A stretch of 64,000 bases of DNA. Origin: an uncultured Methylophaga sp. (lineage in GTDB: Bacteria > Pseudomonadota > Gammaproteobacteria > Nitrosococcales > Methylophagaceae). This document shows positions 26,060 through 34,024 of the stretch, in pieces; the first letter of the stretch is position 1, and the number at the start of each line of letters is the position of its first letter. The stretch is taken from assembly GCF_947259025.1 (NCBI RefSeq), contig NZ_CAMYKO010000005.1, positions 496,001 through 560,000 of the forward strand, given 5' to 3'. The notes beneath the pieces are model-generated. The model did no database searches. It saw only the letters and a program-made list of their open reading frames with translations, and was not told the DNA's origin. Both the position numbers and the translations under genes were made by a program.

Positions 26060-28252
26060 TCAAAACGGCAGTGTCATCTGAACCGTGACATTACGCCCCG
26101 GGCTCAGTGCATAGCCTTTGTAAGTGTCGAGAAAATCTCGGTACTCCTCATCAAACAGGTTATTGACCCGAAGATTGACCTGGCCATGCTCGCCACTCGC
26201 CTCATAGGGCAGATCAAACCCGGCATAAATGTTGACCAGGGTGTAATCATCGGTTGAGGCGGTGCCAAAAGGCCTGTCATCAAACTGACTGAAAGGTTCC
26301 AGTCGACCGGCAGCATCCTTGTCCATCTTATGAATGACTTCCAGTGTGAGATACGGGTCTTTCAACAGCGCTGCCGATTCAGGTGTCAGGGTGAAGCCCC
26401 CTCTTACCTCATCTGCGGCAAGCAAAGGCAGATCGTTGCCACCCCGATCAAAATCACCGCGCACCATCTCGTAGCTACCATGCAAGGCCAGCAGTTTATT
26501 CACCTGGTAATGCGCCGACAAATCCGTGCCGTAAAGGGTGGCATCGGCCTGATCAGCCTGCAGAATCGGTAAGCCACCCGCATTGGTGGTACCGGTGTCA
26601 CCGAAGAATATGTAGTCGCTGATCTTGTTGCGATACACCGTGACTTTGGCCTGCAATCGCTCTGATTTCCAGCGCAGCGATAAATCAGTGTTCAGCGAGG
26701 TTTCCTCGTCCAGTGTGGGGTCACCGACCTGCACTGCAGCGACACCGCCATGAACACCATTCACGAATAACTCGAACATGTCAGGCGCTCGAAAGCCTCG
26801 GCCGATATTCGCAGCGGCCACCAGGTTATCAGTCACCTGATAACTGGCACCAATAGAACCCGTGATAACGCTGTAGCTCTGCTCTCTCAGAGAGGCATCA
26901 GTGGGTATGACACTCTGATCGAAAGTTTCCCCGGCATCCGCTTTCTGCTCACGACGGTCGAAACGCAGTCCGGCATTGACAACCCAATCACCAAAATCAA
27001 GCTCTTCAAAGCCAAACAGGGAATAGTTGTCGATCTCTCCCCCCGGTGAGAGCGCCACCGCCCCTCGGGATACCTGCTCTTCGCGAACCACTTCCACACC
27101 CCAGCGGCCACTTAACCAGTTGTTAATGTTTTCATGAACCAGTTCCAGCCGCCCGGTATAACTGTCGCGTTCCAGGTCGATAACGATATCCTCTGGCAAA
27201 AACTCGCGGGTGCTGCCATTAGGTCGATTCGCCGCTGGTGGCGGGCCGGGATTGGATTGACGCTTGTTATTCGACCAGGTAAAGCTGGGCTCCAGATGCC
27301 AGCCGGCTTTCAGATCGATCATGGCTTCCATCTGAAACAAATCGTTTTCCAGCTTCTGGCCGATACCAATGCCGTTGGGCAAGTTGATGGGTGGGGGCAA
27401 TAAATAGTTATGGTCATCTTCCCAATGCTGATAACGCGCCGTCACCTTACCAAACGGGGCTAACCAGCCGAATGCCAATTCACCGTTTCGCTGTTCATAA
27501 TCGGTGTGATCCAGTTCGCCGGAAAAATTGGGGGCCCCTTCTCTGCCACTCTCTGGAAAGGTCGAAACATTGGGCGTGGTGATATTGCCACCATCACGGC
27601 CCAGAAAAGCCCCGGTGAAGCCGAACTGATCATTGGCCGCATTCAGCCGCAGACCACCCATCCGTTCATTATTATTAGTGCTGTAGCCGCCTGTCAGTGC
27701 ACCGCCCAGCTCTGTCTCACCGGGTGATGCAAACGGTACAGGCTTGGCAATCACATTCACTGCCCCGCCAATCGCGTCGGAGCCGTAAAGAATACTCGAT
27801 GCTCCTCTGACGACCTCAACCCGCTCTGCCAGAAAGGGCTCAATATTGGGGGCGTGACGGACACCGTATTGCTGATGGTAGACACCAATACCATTTTGCA
27901 TTACCCGCACCCGGTTACCACTGAGGCCGCGAATCACTGGCTTGCCGGTCTGGCTGCCGGTAGCAATATTGCTGATACCGGGCAAAGCATCAAGCGTCTG
28001 GCCTAATGAAGCGGTCTGGTGTTTTGTTTTTTCTCTGCCCTCCACCACATCAACATCCGCGGGGGCATTGAATGGTCGGGCTTTTCTCGCCGTTCCGGTC
28101 ACGGTGATGGTATCAAGTGCAGCAGCAGCAACTGCTGTGGCATTATCCGGCTGGGTGTTTTGATCGGCACTGTTAGTGTCCTCCGCAGCAACGTGCATAG
28201 GAAACAATGCCAGCGTGCCTAACATCACGCTGGTTCTGAATGAAACAAACAT
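26060..28252 (-). CDS. TonB-dependent outer-membrane receptor
   Basis: 730 residues from ATG 28252, which has AGGGAG seven bases upstream; the open frame runs to 28306. A signal peptide (MFVSFRTSVMLGTLALFPMH, cut after VAA) precedes a TonB-box-like segment (LDTITVTGTAR) and a plug domain (QTLDALPGISN, VIRGLSGNRVRV, EVVRGASSILYGSDAIGGAV). A 22-strand-type barrel follows, ending in VTVQMTLPF with the expected terminal Phe. Substrate is unknown; ZnuD-like metal or haem receptors are the nearest guess. It is preceded by a small exported protein and a Fur/Zur-like box. Confidence 0.92.
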   Translation of the reverse strand: MFVSFRTSVMLGTLALFPMHVAAEDTNSADQNTQPDNATAVAAAALDTITVTGTARKARPFNAPADVDVVEGREKTKHQTASLGQTLDALPGISNIATGSQTGKPVIRGLSGNRVRVMQNGIGVYHQQYGVRHAPNIEPFLAERVEVVRGASSILYGSDAIGGAVNVIAKPVPFASPGETELGGALTGGYSTNNNERMGGLRLNAANDQFGFTGAFLGRDGGNITTPNVSTFPESGREGAPNFSGELDHTDYEQRNGELAFGWLAPFGKVTARYQHWEDDHNYLLPPPINLPNGIGIGQKLENDLFQMEAMIDLKAGWHLEPSFTWSNNKRQSNPGPPPAANRPNGSTREFLPEDIVIDLERDSYTGRLELVHENINNWLSGRWGVEVVREEQVSRGAVALSPGGEIDNYSLFGFEELDFGDWVVNAGLRFDRREQKADAGETFDQSVIPTDASLREQSYSVITGSIGASYQVTDNLVAAANIGRGFRAPDMFELFVNGVHGGVAAVQVGDPTLDEETSLNTDLSLRWKSERLQAKVTVYRNKISDYIFFGDTGTTNAGGLPILQADQADATLYGTDLSAHYQVNKLLALHGSYEMVRGDFDRGGNDLPLLAADEVRGGFTLTPESAALLKDPYLTLEVIHKMDKDAAGRLEPFSQFDDRPFGTASTDDYTLVNIYAGFDLPYEASGEHGQVNLRVNNLFDEEYRDFLDTYKGYALSPGRNVTVQMTLPF

Positions 28253-28313
28253 AGGGTTCTCCCTGTAACTGACACGTGCCTGTCCGGCACGCTGAATGAC
28301 TATCAAAGTGTTA

Positions 28314-28625
28314 TCAGTTCAAAGAGAAATGAGGCGGGCCACGCACCTGGTGATTGAGGAAACCGTCTTCAAGGCTGATATCGGCAGCAACCGGTGTTGC
28401 CAATAAAAGTTGGAAGACAATAAAGCTGCCGTCTGTGTTGTTAGCGAGGGCAGATGAGAATAAATGCTTAAAAGTAGCCAGTTCACACTCGCAACTCTCT
28501 GTGATCAGTGGCGCATCAAACAGGTGTGCTTCTACATCGTGCGCCAGACTGATTGATTGCAGCACAACCAGCACCAGCAACAAGGCATAAACCTGCCTTT
28601 GATATTTGTGAGCGACTGGGGTCAT
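28314..28625 (-). CDS. small exported protein upstream of the receptor
   Basis: 103 residues. A hydrophobic N-terminus (QVYALLLVLVVLQSISLAHD) looks like a signal peptide or anchor. A short histidine- and cysteine-bearing region follows (HDVEAHLF, ESCECELATFKHLF), then LATPVAADISLEDGF. I cannot name the family; small His/Cys proteins of this kind occur next to metal-uptake receptors. It ends about 60 bp before the receptor start. No clear Shine-Dalgarno precedes the ATG. Confidence 0.65.
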   Translation of the reverse strand: MTPVAHKYQRQVYALLLVLVVLQSISLAHDVEAHLFDAPLITESCECELATFKHLFSSALANNTDGSFIVFQLLLATPVAADISLEDGFLNHQVRGPPHFSLN

Positions 28626-28659
28626 GGACGAAAGTGTTTGAACTAGCTAAAAAATACAA

Positions 28660-28674
28660 TGATATATCGTATCA
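28660..28674. promoter_or_regulatory. Fur/Zur-like operator
   Basis: TGATATATCGTATCA is a 15-bp imperfect palindrome whose outer five bases on each side match the 7-1-7 Fur consensus (TGATAATNATTATCA; 11 of 14 positions). It sits 35 bp upstream of the small exported protein that heads the receptor locus. Fur and Zur cannot be distinguished by eye. Confidence 0.5.
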
Positions 28675-28822
28675 CTTTATGCGACTGACTTAAAATTTGC
28701 CTCCTGCTTCGCGGCATTATTAGATCTGGGTTCAGTCATAAATTTGTTCTGACAATGTTTTAAGCGCAATGAGAGAGAAACGCTACATTGCTGGCACAGT
28801 GACTCGGGCTCGCAAATGTGAA

Positions 28823-29713
28823 TTATTTGCCAAAGTCCCTGGCTGGCTTGGGGCGTGAATAAATACTTAAAGCAGTGACGGTCAATAATATCAGCCCCAT
28901 TCCAACAATCTGTGAGGGTGCCAGCGCCTCATTGAATACCATTATCCCGAATAACGCCGCTGTCACCGGTTCGATCATGGCAATGATTGAAGCCACAGCC
29001 GGTGCCGTATGTCTAAGCCCTTTGATATAAAGCACAAATGATAAACCGGCCCCCAGAACACCGAGCATCACAAAGAGTAACAAGTCGGCTGAACTGATAA
29101 CGGCGCTCAGTTGATCAGGTTGAACAGGCGCTACCAGCGCCAGCACAAAGGTCAGAAAAGTAATGGAGAGTATCGCCTGTGGACTGCCATGAGGCGCAGC
29201 GAACTTAAAGCCAAAGATAAAAATGGCATAGGACAGACCGGCCAGCAACCCTGCACCGATGGCTAAGGGCGTAATATTGCTGGTTTGGCTATCAAAAACC
29301 TGTGTCAGTAATACAATTCCCAGCATCACAACCACAATCGCCGCCCATTTCATCCGGGTCGACTTTTCCAGCTTAAGGGCAAATGACAGCAGAAACACAA
29401 AGATCGGCGCGCAATACATCAACGTCGCGGCAACCGCAATGCTGCCCTCATTAATGCTGATGAAATAAAAAGAGAAGTTACCGGCAACGCCAAGACCCGC
29501 GATGATCGACCAGAACCACAAGCGAGGGTTGGCCAACTCCGTGGTTCGCTGGCTGACTACCAGCCAGAACAGGACGATCAGCAAGCCAATCGCACCCCGG
29601 CAGAAAGACACCAATAACGCATCCCAGCCATTAGCCATCAGCATCCCGGCAATACCACCTGTGAGGCCCCAGAAAAACGCAGCTAAAATCACGTATATCG
29701 TGCTGATGTTCAT
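28823..29713 (-). CDS. EamA/DMT family transporter
   Basis: 296 residues with about ten hydrophobic helices in two EamA repeats (IYVILAAFFWGLTGGIAGML ... ; IGAGLLAGLSYAIFIFGFKF ...). The second repeat carries the typical AAVASIIAMIEPVTAALFG-like sequence (PAVASIIAMIEPVTAALFGI). Substrates of such DMT exporters include amino acids and metabolites. It begins 43 bp after the stop of the broken gdx gene on the same strand, so it may fall under the same riboswitch. Confidence 0.9.
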   Translation of the reverse strand: MNISTIYVILAAFFWGLTGGIAGMLMANGWDALLVSFCRGAIGLLIVLFWLVVSQRTTELANPRLWFWSIIAGLGVAGNFSFYFISINEGSIAVAATLMYCAPIFVFLLSFALKLEKSTRMKWAAIVVVMLGIVLLTQVFDSQTSNITPLAIGAGLLAGLSYAIFIFGFKFAAPHGSPQAILSITFLTFVLALVAPVQPDQLSAVISSADLLLFVMLGVLGAGLSFVLYIKGLRHTAPAVASIIAMIEPVTAALFGIMVFNEALAPSQIVGMGLILLTVTALSIYSRPKPARDFGK

Positions 29714-29756
29714 AGACGCCCAGTAAAATTGGAAAGCGCTGAAAATAATTCAGTCA

Positions 29757-30077
29757 TTATGAAGCTGATGACAACTTTAAGCCTAAAATACCCGTGATGA
29801 TAAGTAATAAGCTGATAACTTTGACCGTATTCAAAGGCTCTTTGAGAAAGACCACGGCAAAAACGACAGCGCCCACCATACCGATACCGACCCACACAGC
29901 ATAAGCAATACTCAAAGGTAGAGAGCGCATTGCGATACTAAGGCAATAAAAGCTTGCAGCCATCGCAGCAATGGTAATGAATGAGAGAAGCGGCTTAGTA
30001 AATCCGTGAGTTTATTTGAGGCCGACGGCCCAAACGACTTCGAGTAAGCCAGCAAAGATAAGAATTAACCAGTCCAT
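29757..30077 (-). pseudogene. gdx: guanidinium exporter Gdx/SugE with a nonsense codon
   Basis: Read through from ATG 30077 (AAGGTG ribosome binding site) the frame encodes 106 residues matching SugE/Gdx of the SMR family. It starts MDWLILIFAGLLEVVWAVGLK, with the essential Glu13, and continues THGFTKPLLSFITIAAM, then IAYAVWVGIG and LLLIITGILGLKLS. Codon 22 (30014-30012) is TAA where homologues have Tyr (GLKYTHGF). The remaining 68-residue restart frame from 29963 lacks helix 1 and Glu13. A single-base change would restore it. An intact guanidine-II riboswitch lies upstream. Confidence 0.88.
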
Positions 30078-30093
30078 AACGACACCTTTTAAT

Positions 30094-30133
30094 GGGGTCG
30101 TCCCCACCAGTTAATAAATCTTCGGGTCGTCCC
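30094..30133 (-). promoter_or_regulatory. guanidine-II (mini-ykkC) riboswitch
   Basis: Read on the minus strand, two hairpins carry the diagnostic ACGA loops: GGG-ACGA-CCC (30133-30124) and GGGG-ACGA-CCCC (30105-30094), separated by 18 bases. The second ends four bases before the Shine-Dalgarno region of gdx. Tandem ACGR-loop hairpins just upstream of a gdx/sugE gene define the guanidine-II class, in which guanidinium binding permits expression of the exporter. Confidence 0.92.
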
Positions 30134-30226
30134 TAAGAAGTTAGCCGGATACTAGCACCACGAAATTTGCCTGGCAACGGGTTCGTCGCATGAGGTTTTA
30201 CACAAAGGCCGAAGCGTTAGCGTCAG

Positions 30227-30281
30227 ACCCAACGGAAGCGCGCTTTTTGCAGCTGGAGTGAATTTGATGTTTTCGTTAGGA
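30227..30281 (-). repeat. attC site 13 (terminal, degenerate)
   Basis: The right core GTTAGGA (30275-30281) overlaps the stop of the last cassette gene, and the right half resembles that of attC 6. No convincing partner core is found: ACCCAAC at 30227 is the best. The site may be truncated, leaving the left boundary uncertain. Confidence 0.5.
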
Positions 30282-30728
30282 GCTTTCATAACAAAGCTCT
30301 CTGAAAGGATGGTTTTGGGGAGAGAAAGAATTTACAAATTTTTTAGTTTCAGCATAAGAAAATACGATTTTGGGCACTTTGTAGGTTTTGTTGGTATTTA
30401 AGTCAGTGATTGAATAAATGTTTGTGTTACCTTTTACATTTTTATCTACACTTAAATTAGTGTCCCAGCCGCAAAAAATATCCCGGCCTCGCCAATTTTT
30501 GAATCTAATACCGTCTCTGCTTAATGTCATACATGTTAAGGCTGAGACAAATAGCAGCACAAATAGTACGCATCCAACCATAGGTGGTAAAACAAGCAAT
30601 AAATTATCGAAACGAATATGTCCCTGATAAAAAGCTATACCTAACCCTAAAGCAAACCCGAGCCATGAATTTTTTATCAGGAACACTGATATATCTTTAA
30701 ATTTCACTTTAAGGTTCAAGGTTTCCAT
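30276..30728 (-). CDS. cassette 13: two-helix protein with PH-like C-terminus
   Basis: 150 residues. Two membrane helices (about 22-37 and 43-68) are followed by a soluble beta-rich part (LSRDGIRFKNWRGRDIFCGWDTN, YSITDLNTNKTYKVPK). This resembles bacterial PH-like/YcxB-type domains but no family is recognised firmly. The ribosome binding site AGGAGC lies in the core of the neighbouring attC (GTTAGGAGC). It is the oldest-position (integrase-distal) cassette. Confidence 0.75.
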   Translation of the reverse strand: METLNLKVKFKDISVFLIKNSWLGFALGLGIAFYQGHIRFDNLLLVLPPMVGCVLFVLLFVSALTCMTLSRDGIRFKNWRGRDIFCGWDTNLSVDKNVKGNTNIYSITDLNTNKTYKVPKIVFSYAETKKFVNSFSPQNHPFRELCYESS

Positions 30729-30734
30729 TTTTGC

Positions 30735-30813
30735 TCCTAACGCTTAAATAAGGGGCAGCGCGGTAGCGCAGCCCCGCGAACGATAGTGAGCAAGCTTACT
30801 TTCCTTGTTAGAT
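30735..30813 (-). repeat. attC site 12
   Basis: Cores TCCTAAC (30735) and GTTAGAT (30807). Internal arms GGGGCAGCGCGG and GCGCAGCCCCGCG can pair. The stop codon of cassette 12 lies inside the right core. Confidence 0.8.
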
Positions 30814-31167
30814 GCTTTCATCTTCAGCGTTGCTTTTGTTTATATTTTTCGGGATGAACTTACTAACTTGCAAGCCAATAGCTGCTAATGAGAAAAAAAT
30901 CCCAAAAAGTGAACAACCAAATGCTGTTTTATAAAAAGTAAAGTCTGCAGTTAATGAAGCGTTAGATTTGCCAAACATAATAATGGTTAGAAGAGGAGCA
31001 ATGACAAGCATTACATTTGAATATACAACCCAAAACCCCGCTCTTTCAGCGTTGCCACAAATATCTATCAATATTTTTCTAAGTGGTTTCAATAAAGCAA
31101 TAATGACAACGCCACTTACAAATATGCCGATAAAAGTTTCTATAAAAAACAAGCTTAACTGATTCAT
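30808..31167 (-). CDS. cassette 12: three-helix membrane protein
   Basis: 119 residues. Hydrophobic helices lie near 5-26, 47-64 and 80-100, with a lysine-rich C-terminus (KFIPKNINKSNAEDESI). The stop codon lies in the attC core. AAGGAAG precedes the ATG. No family recognised; an inner-membrane protein of unknown role. Confidence 0.72.
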   Translation of the reverse strand: MNQLSLFFIETFIGIFVSGVVIIALLKPLRKILIDICGNAERAGFWVVYSNVMLVIAPLLTIIMFGKSNASLTADFTFYKTAFGCSLFGIFFSLAAIGLQVSKFIPKNINKSNAEDESI

Positions 31168-31190
31168 TTAACTTCCTTATTCTCTATTGC

Positions 31191-31252
31191 CTCTAACGCC
31201 TAATTAAGGGTCTGACGCGAGACGGCAGTCCTTTTTGAATTTATGGTTAGGT
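31191..31252 (-). repeat. attC site 11
   Basis: Cores CTCTAAC (31191) and GTTAGGT (31246). A short 62-bp site with complementary arms GGGTCTGACGCG and GACGGCAGTCC. The preceding gene ends inside it. Confidence 0.8.
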
Positions 31253-31655
31253 TTTTACTATAGCCAAGATACAAAATGTAGCAGCCAAACCCAAGAATGA
31301 AAGTGGCAGTATAAAATTTACCTAAGTATTCACAAAGTAGCCCAATTATTGAATCAAACATGGCTATTTTGTATGAAGGATAAATAACAGCAAAAGAGCT
31401 CACAGGACATGTCTCACCAAGCAAAACTTCAATAGCAAGTAAGAACATCCCCATTCCTAATACAATGAAAAGCCTTACATATGCTTGTTTTGAGTATGGT
31501 GTGCCTATTGGCCATACCAGATAGACAAGAGAAAAATAGATAATGGCAATAAATGCCAAAGGGATCAATGATGTTGAAGAAGAGTAAGTGGCAAGTGCTA
31601 TAACAATAGCAAAAAGTGTCATGACGAAAATTAAGAGTCCTTTCACAAATTTCAT
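31200..31655 (-). CDS. cassette 11: four-helix membrane protein
   Basis: 151 residues, strongly hydrophobic, with helices near 5-22, 28-48, 60-78 and 108-130 and two cysteines in a loop (GETCPVSSFAV). The last dozen codons (KRTAVSRQTLN) are encoded by the attC site itself, common in integron cassettes. Very AT-rich. No recognisable family. Confidence 0.72.
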   Translation of the reverse strand: MKFVKGLLIFVMTLFAIVIALATYSSSTSLIPLAFIAIIYFSLVYLVWPIGTPYSKQAYVRLFIVLGMGMFLLAIEVLLGETCPVSSFAVIYPSYKIAMFDSIIGLLCEYLGKFYTATFILGFGCYILYLGYSKNLTINSKRTAVSRQTLN

Positions 31656-31661
31656 TTTGAA

Positions 31662-31763
31662 ACCTAACGCCTGAGCTCAGAGGCGTTTGACGCGATGGTA
31701 TTTATTGGCAATGACCAATAAATCGGCAACGGGTTAAACGTCCTTTGCAGCATATTGTTAGGA
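31662..31763 (-). repeat. attC site 10
   Basis: Cores ACCTAAC (31662) and GTTAGGA (31757). 102 bp, with an internal inverted repeat TTTATTGG / CCAATAAA at about 31699-31724. Confidence 0.82.
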
Positions 31764-32305
31764 ACCTGAACCATATTTGCTAAAGCTGTTTTCTACAAGT
31801 TCTAGTAACTTTGAATAGCTGATTTTTAGTGAATTCGATGATATAGCAATTGGACTGCCAACCATTTTCATGTTTGCTTTGTTTAAGGCACGCTTCATTA
31901 CGCCGCCCCGATTTACATATTTTTCGGGATCTTGGACATAGATTATTAGCATTTTTTGTCTTTGAATCTGATATTCGCTAAACCCGATATTTCCGCCCAT
32001 GGGATAAGCCCGGCAGATACACCGCTTGAATTATCCGTGATGCCCTTATGATTGAAGATTAGCCCCGGCTTTGAATCGAAGAGTTTAGTGATGCCATAAG
32101 CGGCACATAAACCGAAAAACGCCATGCAGATGTAGCCAACTGCATGGGCTATTTGAGGGTTGCTGTATTTGCGTGAAGATTCGATTTGTTCGGAATCTAA
32201 TGTGGTGAGCCAAAGAGCTCCAACCACAAATGCCAGTGACCCAGCAATAATCAGAATGATTTTAAATTTGCTGAGCGCTATTACTATTTCGTCTTCGTTT
32301 TGCAA
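31758..32305 (-). pseudogene. cassette 10: STM3941-like membrane protein, frameshifted
   Basis: The TTG at 32305, preceded by AAGGAGAG, begins MQNEDEIVIALSKFKIIL with two membrane helices. The frame runs to LIPWAEISG and then derails. The next frame resumes FSEYQIQRQKMLIIYVQDPE and KANMKMVGSPIAISSNSLKI to the stop at 31758. Together they match the STM3941 family across about 180 residues. One missing T in the TTT at 31982-31980 accounts for the break. It could be a true mutation or a sequencing error. Confidence 0.75.
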
Positions 32306-32320
32306 CGTACTCTCCTTGGT

Positions 32321-32398
32321 GCCTAACGCCGCGCACACCGGCGCGAGCTTGCGAGCGTCCGGCAGCCGGAGGCTGCGTGGTGCTGCGCTTGGTTATGT
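32321..32398 (-). repeat. attC site 9
   Basis: Cores GCCTAAC (32321) and GTTATGT (32392). GC-rich arms GCCGCGCACACCGGCGCG and GTGGTGCTGCGCTTGG flank the central GCCGGAGGC. Confidence 0.85.
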
Positions 32399-32416
32399 GT
32401 TGATTCGGCTGCCATA

Positions 32417-32824
32417 TTAGTTCGACAGGTTAAGCTGCCACGACACGCCATACCTATCCTTTAACCACCCAAATTTCTGGCTAAAGCCATAGTTATCCAA
32501 AGGCATTAGCTCTGAACCACCTTCGGCGAGGGCCCGAAATGCCTTCTCTATTTCGCTCATTGATTCACACTCAACGTACAGTGACATGGAAGGTGTAAAG
32601 GTAAATTGGTGGTCAAGATGGCTGTCCAGCGCCATAAACTCGGTACCGCTTATCGTAAACCTAGCCATCTTCGCAGAACCTTCTGGTTCATGCTCGCCAG
32701 CTTCGTAGCGCTGAAGGTCAATGATCTCTGAATCAGGGAATAGAGAGGTATAAAACTTGATTGCCTCCTCGGCTTTCCCGGCCTGTTCCCCGACAAACAT
32801 GAGCGAGGTCTTAATGGATTTCAT
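32417..32824 (-). CDS. cassette 9: VOC/PhnB-like protein
   Basis: 135 residues from ATG 32824, which has the strong ribosome binding site GGAGGAACAG. It is a glyoxalase-fold member of the PhnB/3-demethylubiquinone-methyltransferase-like family: MKSIKTSLMFVGEQAGKAEE, IKFYTSLFPDSEI, MALDSHLDHQFTFTPSMSLY and YGFSQKFGWLKDRYGVSWQL. The family often includes metal-dependent dioxygenases or resistance proteins, but the substrate here is unknown. It is less AT-rich than neighbouring cassettes. Confidence 0.88.
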   Translation of the reverse strand: MKSIKTSLMFVGEQAGKAEEAIKFYTSLFPDSEIIDLQRYEAGEHEPEGSAKMARFTISGTEFMALDSHLDHQFTFTPSMSLYVECESMSEIEKAFRALAEGGSELMPLDNYGFSQKFGWLKDRYGVSWQLNLSN

Positions 32825-32848
32825 CTGTTCCTCCGTTCTAGTTCGCAC

Positions 32849-32959
32849 ACATAACGCCGCTATAAGCAGCCATAATGGAGGTGATTGTTTTGCGCTAGCG
32901 TAGCGGCCAGCGCGAAATCTAGCACCGAAATGGAGGTCTGCTTGATGGCTTGGTTATGT
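32849..32959 (-). repeat. attC site 8
   Basis: Cores ACATAAC (32849) and GTTATGT (32953). The longest site of the array, 111 bp, with outer arms that pair (GCCGCTATAAGCAGCC / GGCTTGGTTATG) and an inner TTTTGCGCTAGCGTAGCG hairpin. Confidence 0.82.
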
Positions 32960-32970
32960 TTTGTAGCATG

Positions 32971-33366
32971 CTAATTGAACCACTTTCCGTCACGTAAATT
33001 TTGATAGTCTGCCTTGGCAGTAATGCGAACCATATTCGAAATAGCTCCATTTGCCCGACCATGATCTAATTCCGTAAGGAAAGCCTCAACCTCAGACTCC
33101 TGTGCGTGGAGTATAATATCCAGATACTTCTTTTGTTCACTTTTGCTAAGAGCTGTCTCTTTAAGCTGAAATGGATGGTGCATAGCGGCCTGAAGCAACG
33201 TAGCTCGCCACTCATCAGTAGCTATGATTTCAAAATCACGATTTTCCAAGGGCACAGTAACACCAAAATCGACAAACCCGCTAGCAATTGAAATTTTCAA
33301 TGAGTAATCCCCATCTTTTGCTATTGCGATCATACGTAGATTTTGAAATTTAATTTTCTTTTCCAT
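32971..33366 (-). CDS. cassette 8: unknown soluble protein
   Basis: 131 residues from ATG 33366 (MEKKIKFQNLRMIAIAKDGD). A TTG at 33390 would add eight residues. It is beta-rich at first (YSLKISIASGFVDFGVTVPL) and then helical (SKSEQKKYLDIILHAQESEV). No signal peptide or membrane helix. Family not recognised; the size and fold pattern resemble small cytosolic immunity or regulatory proteins, but nothing supports that further. Confidence 0.7.
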   Translation of the reverse strand: MEKKIKFQNLRMIAIAKDGDYSLKISIASGFVDFGVTVPLENRDFEIIATDEWRATLLQAAMHHPFQLKETALSKSEQKKYLDIILHAQESEVEAFLTELDHGRANGAISNMVRITAKADYQNLRDGKWFN

Positions 33367-33396
33367 TTTCCTGAATCGGCTCTCGATCAAGTGGAA

Positions 33397-33452
33397 ACAT
33401 AACGTTTTAATCAGCTGACGCGTTAGCGGTCAGCTGGATTTTTTTGTTATAC
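33397..33452 (-). repeat. attC site 7
   Basis: Cores ACATAAC (33397) and GTTATAC (33446). A short 56-bp site with the near-perfect inner inverted repeat AATCAGCTGACGCG / CGGTCAGCTGGATT. Confidence 0.82.
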
Positions 33453-34010
33453 GGCAACGTTTGTTTCAATGCCTTTACTTTTAATAAATACTAAAAAATC
33501 ATATAGAGATTCACCATCAAATGCTTTAGTAGCAAAATCGAGTTTGAATTTTTGCCCATCCTCATGAGTAAATGTCAGTCTTGAAGCTGCTTGATCTTTT
33601 ACTTGAAGGCTTCCTAGATTTGGAATCGTGATTGCAGCTTTCTCTATGATGTGTGCCTCACCTAAAGAAACTTTTTTTATTTTACTTAATGGATGCTGGT
33701 AGTCTATTGATTTCCAGCCACTTTTCCCTTTTACAAATAGATTATTATCAATAATGGAAAGGTTATAAGAGGCCAATGACTTGGTTATGCCATTGATATA
33801 AAAATATGCTCCTATTAGCACTAACAAACCACTTATAAGAAAACTTAATTGGGTTGCTAGCTGCTCATTCATTCCAAATGATTCTTTTAAAAAGATCATT
33901 ACGATAAAAAATAAAACCGCACCATAGAAAAAAGCAGAGAAAATGATTAGAGGAAGCCAGCCGACAAAAGATTTTAATATGGCTTCTTTCGTTTTAACTT
34001 TTGTTTTCAT
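33447..34010 (-). CDS. cassette 7: two-helix protein with PH-like domain
   Basis: 187 residues. Two membrane helices (about 17-42 and 55-73) are followed by a cytosolic domain with the pattern LSIIDNNLFVKGKSGWKSID, RLTFTHEDGQKFKLDFATKA and ESLYDFLVFIKSKG. This resembles PH-like/YcxB domains and echoes the layout of the cassette 13 and cassette 10 proteins. Very AT-rich. Function unknown. Confidence 0.75.
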   Translation of the reverse strand: MKTKVKTKEAILKSFVGWLPLIIFSAFFYGAVLFFIVMIFLKESFGMNEQLATQLSFLISGLLVLIGAYFYINGITKSLASYNLSIIDNNLFVKGKSGWKSIDYQHPLSKIKKVSLGEAHIIEKAAITIPNLGSLQVKDQAASRLTFTHEDGQKFKLDFATKAFDGESLYDFLVFIKSKGIETNVAV

Positions 34011-34024
34011 AATTATCCTTATTC

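Noticed and set aside
29757-30077. gdx as a 14th integron cassette
   Set aside because: It has no attC on its downstream side and carries its own riboswitch, so it is better seen as flanking chromosome.
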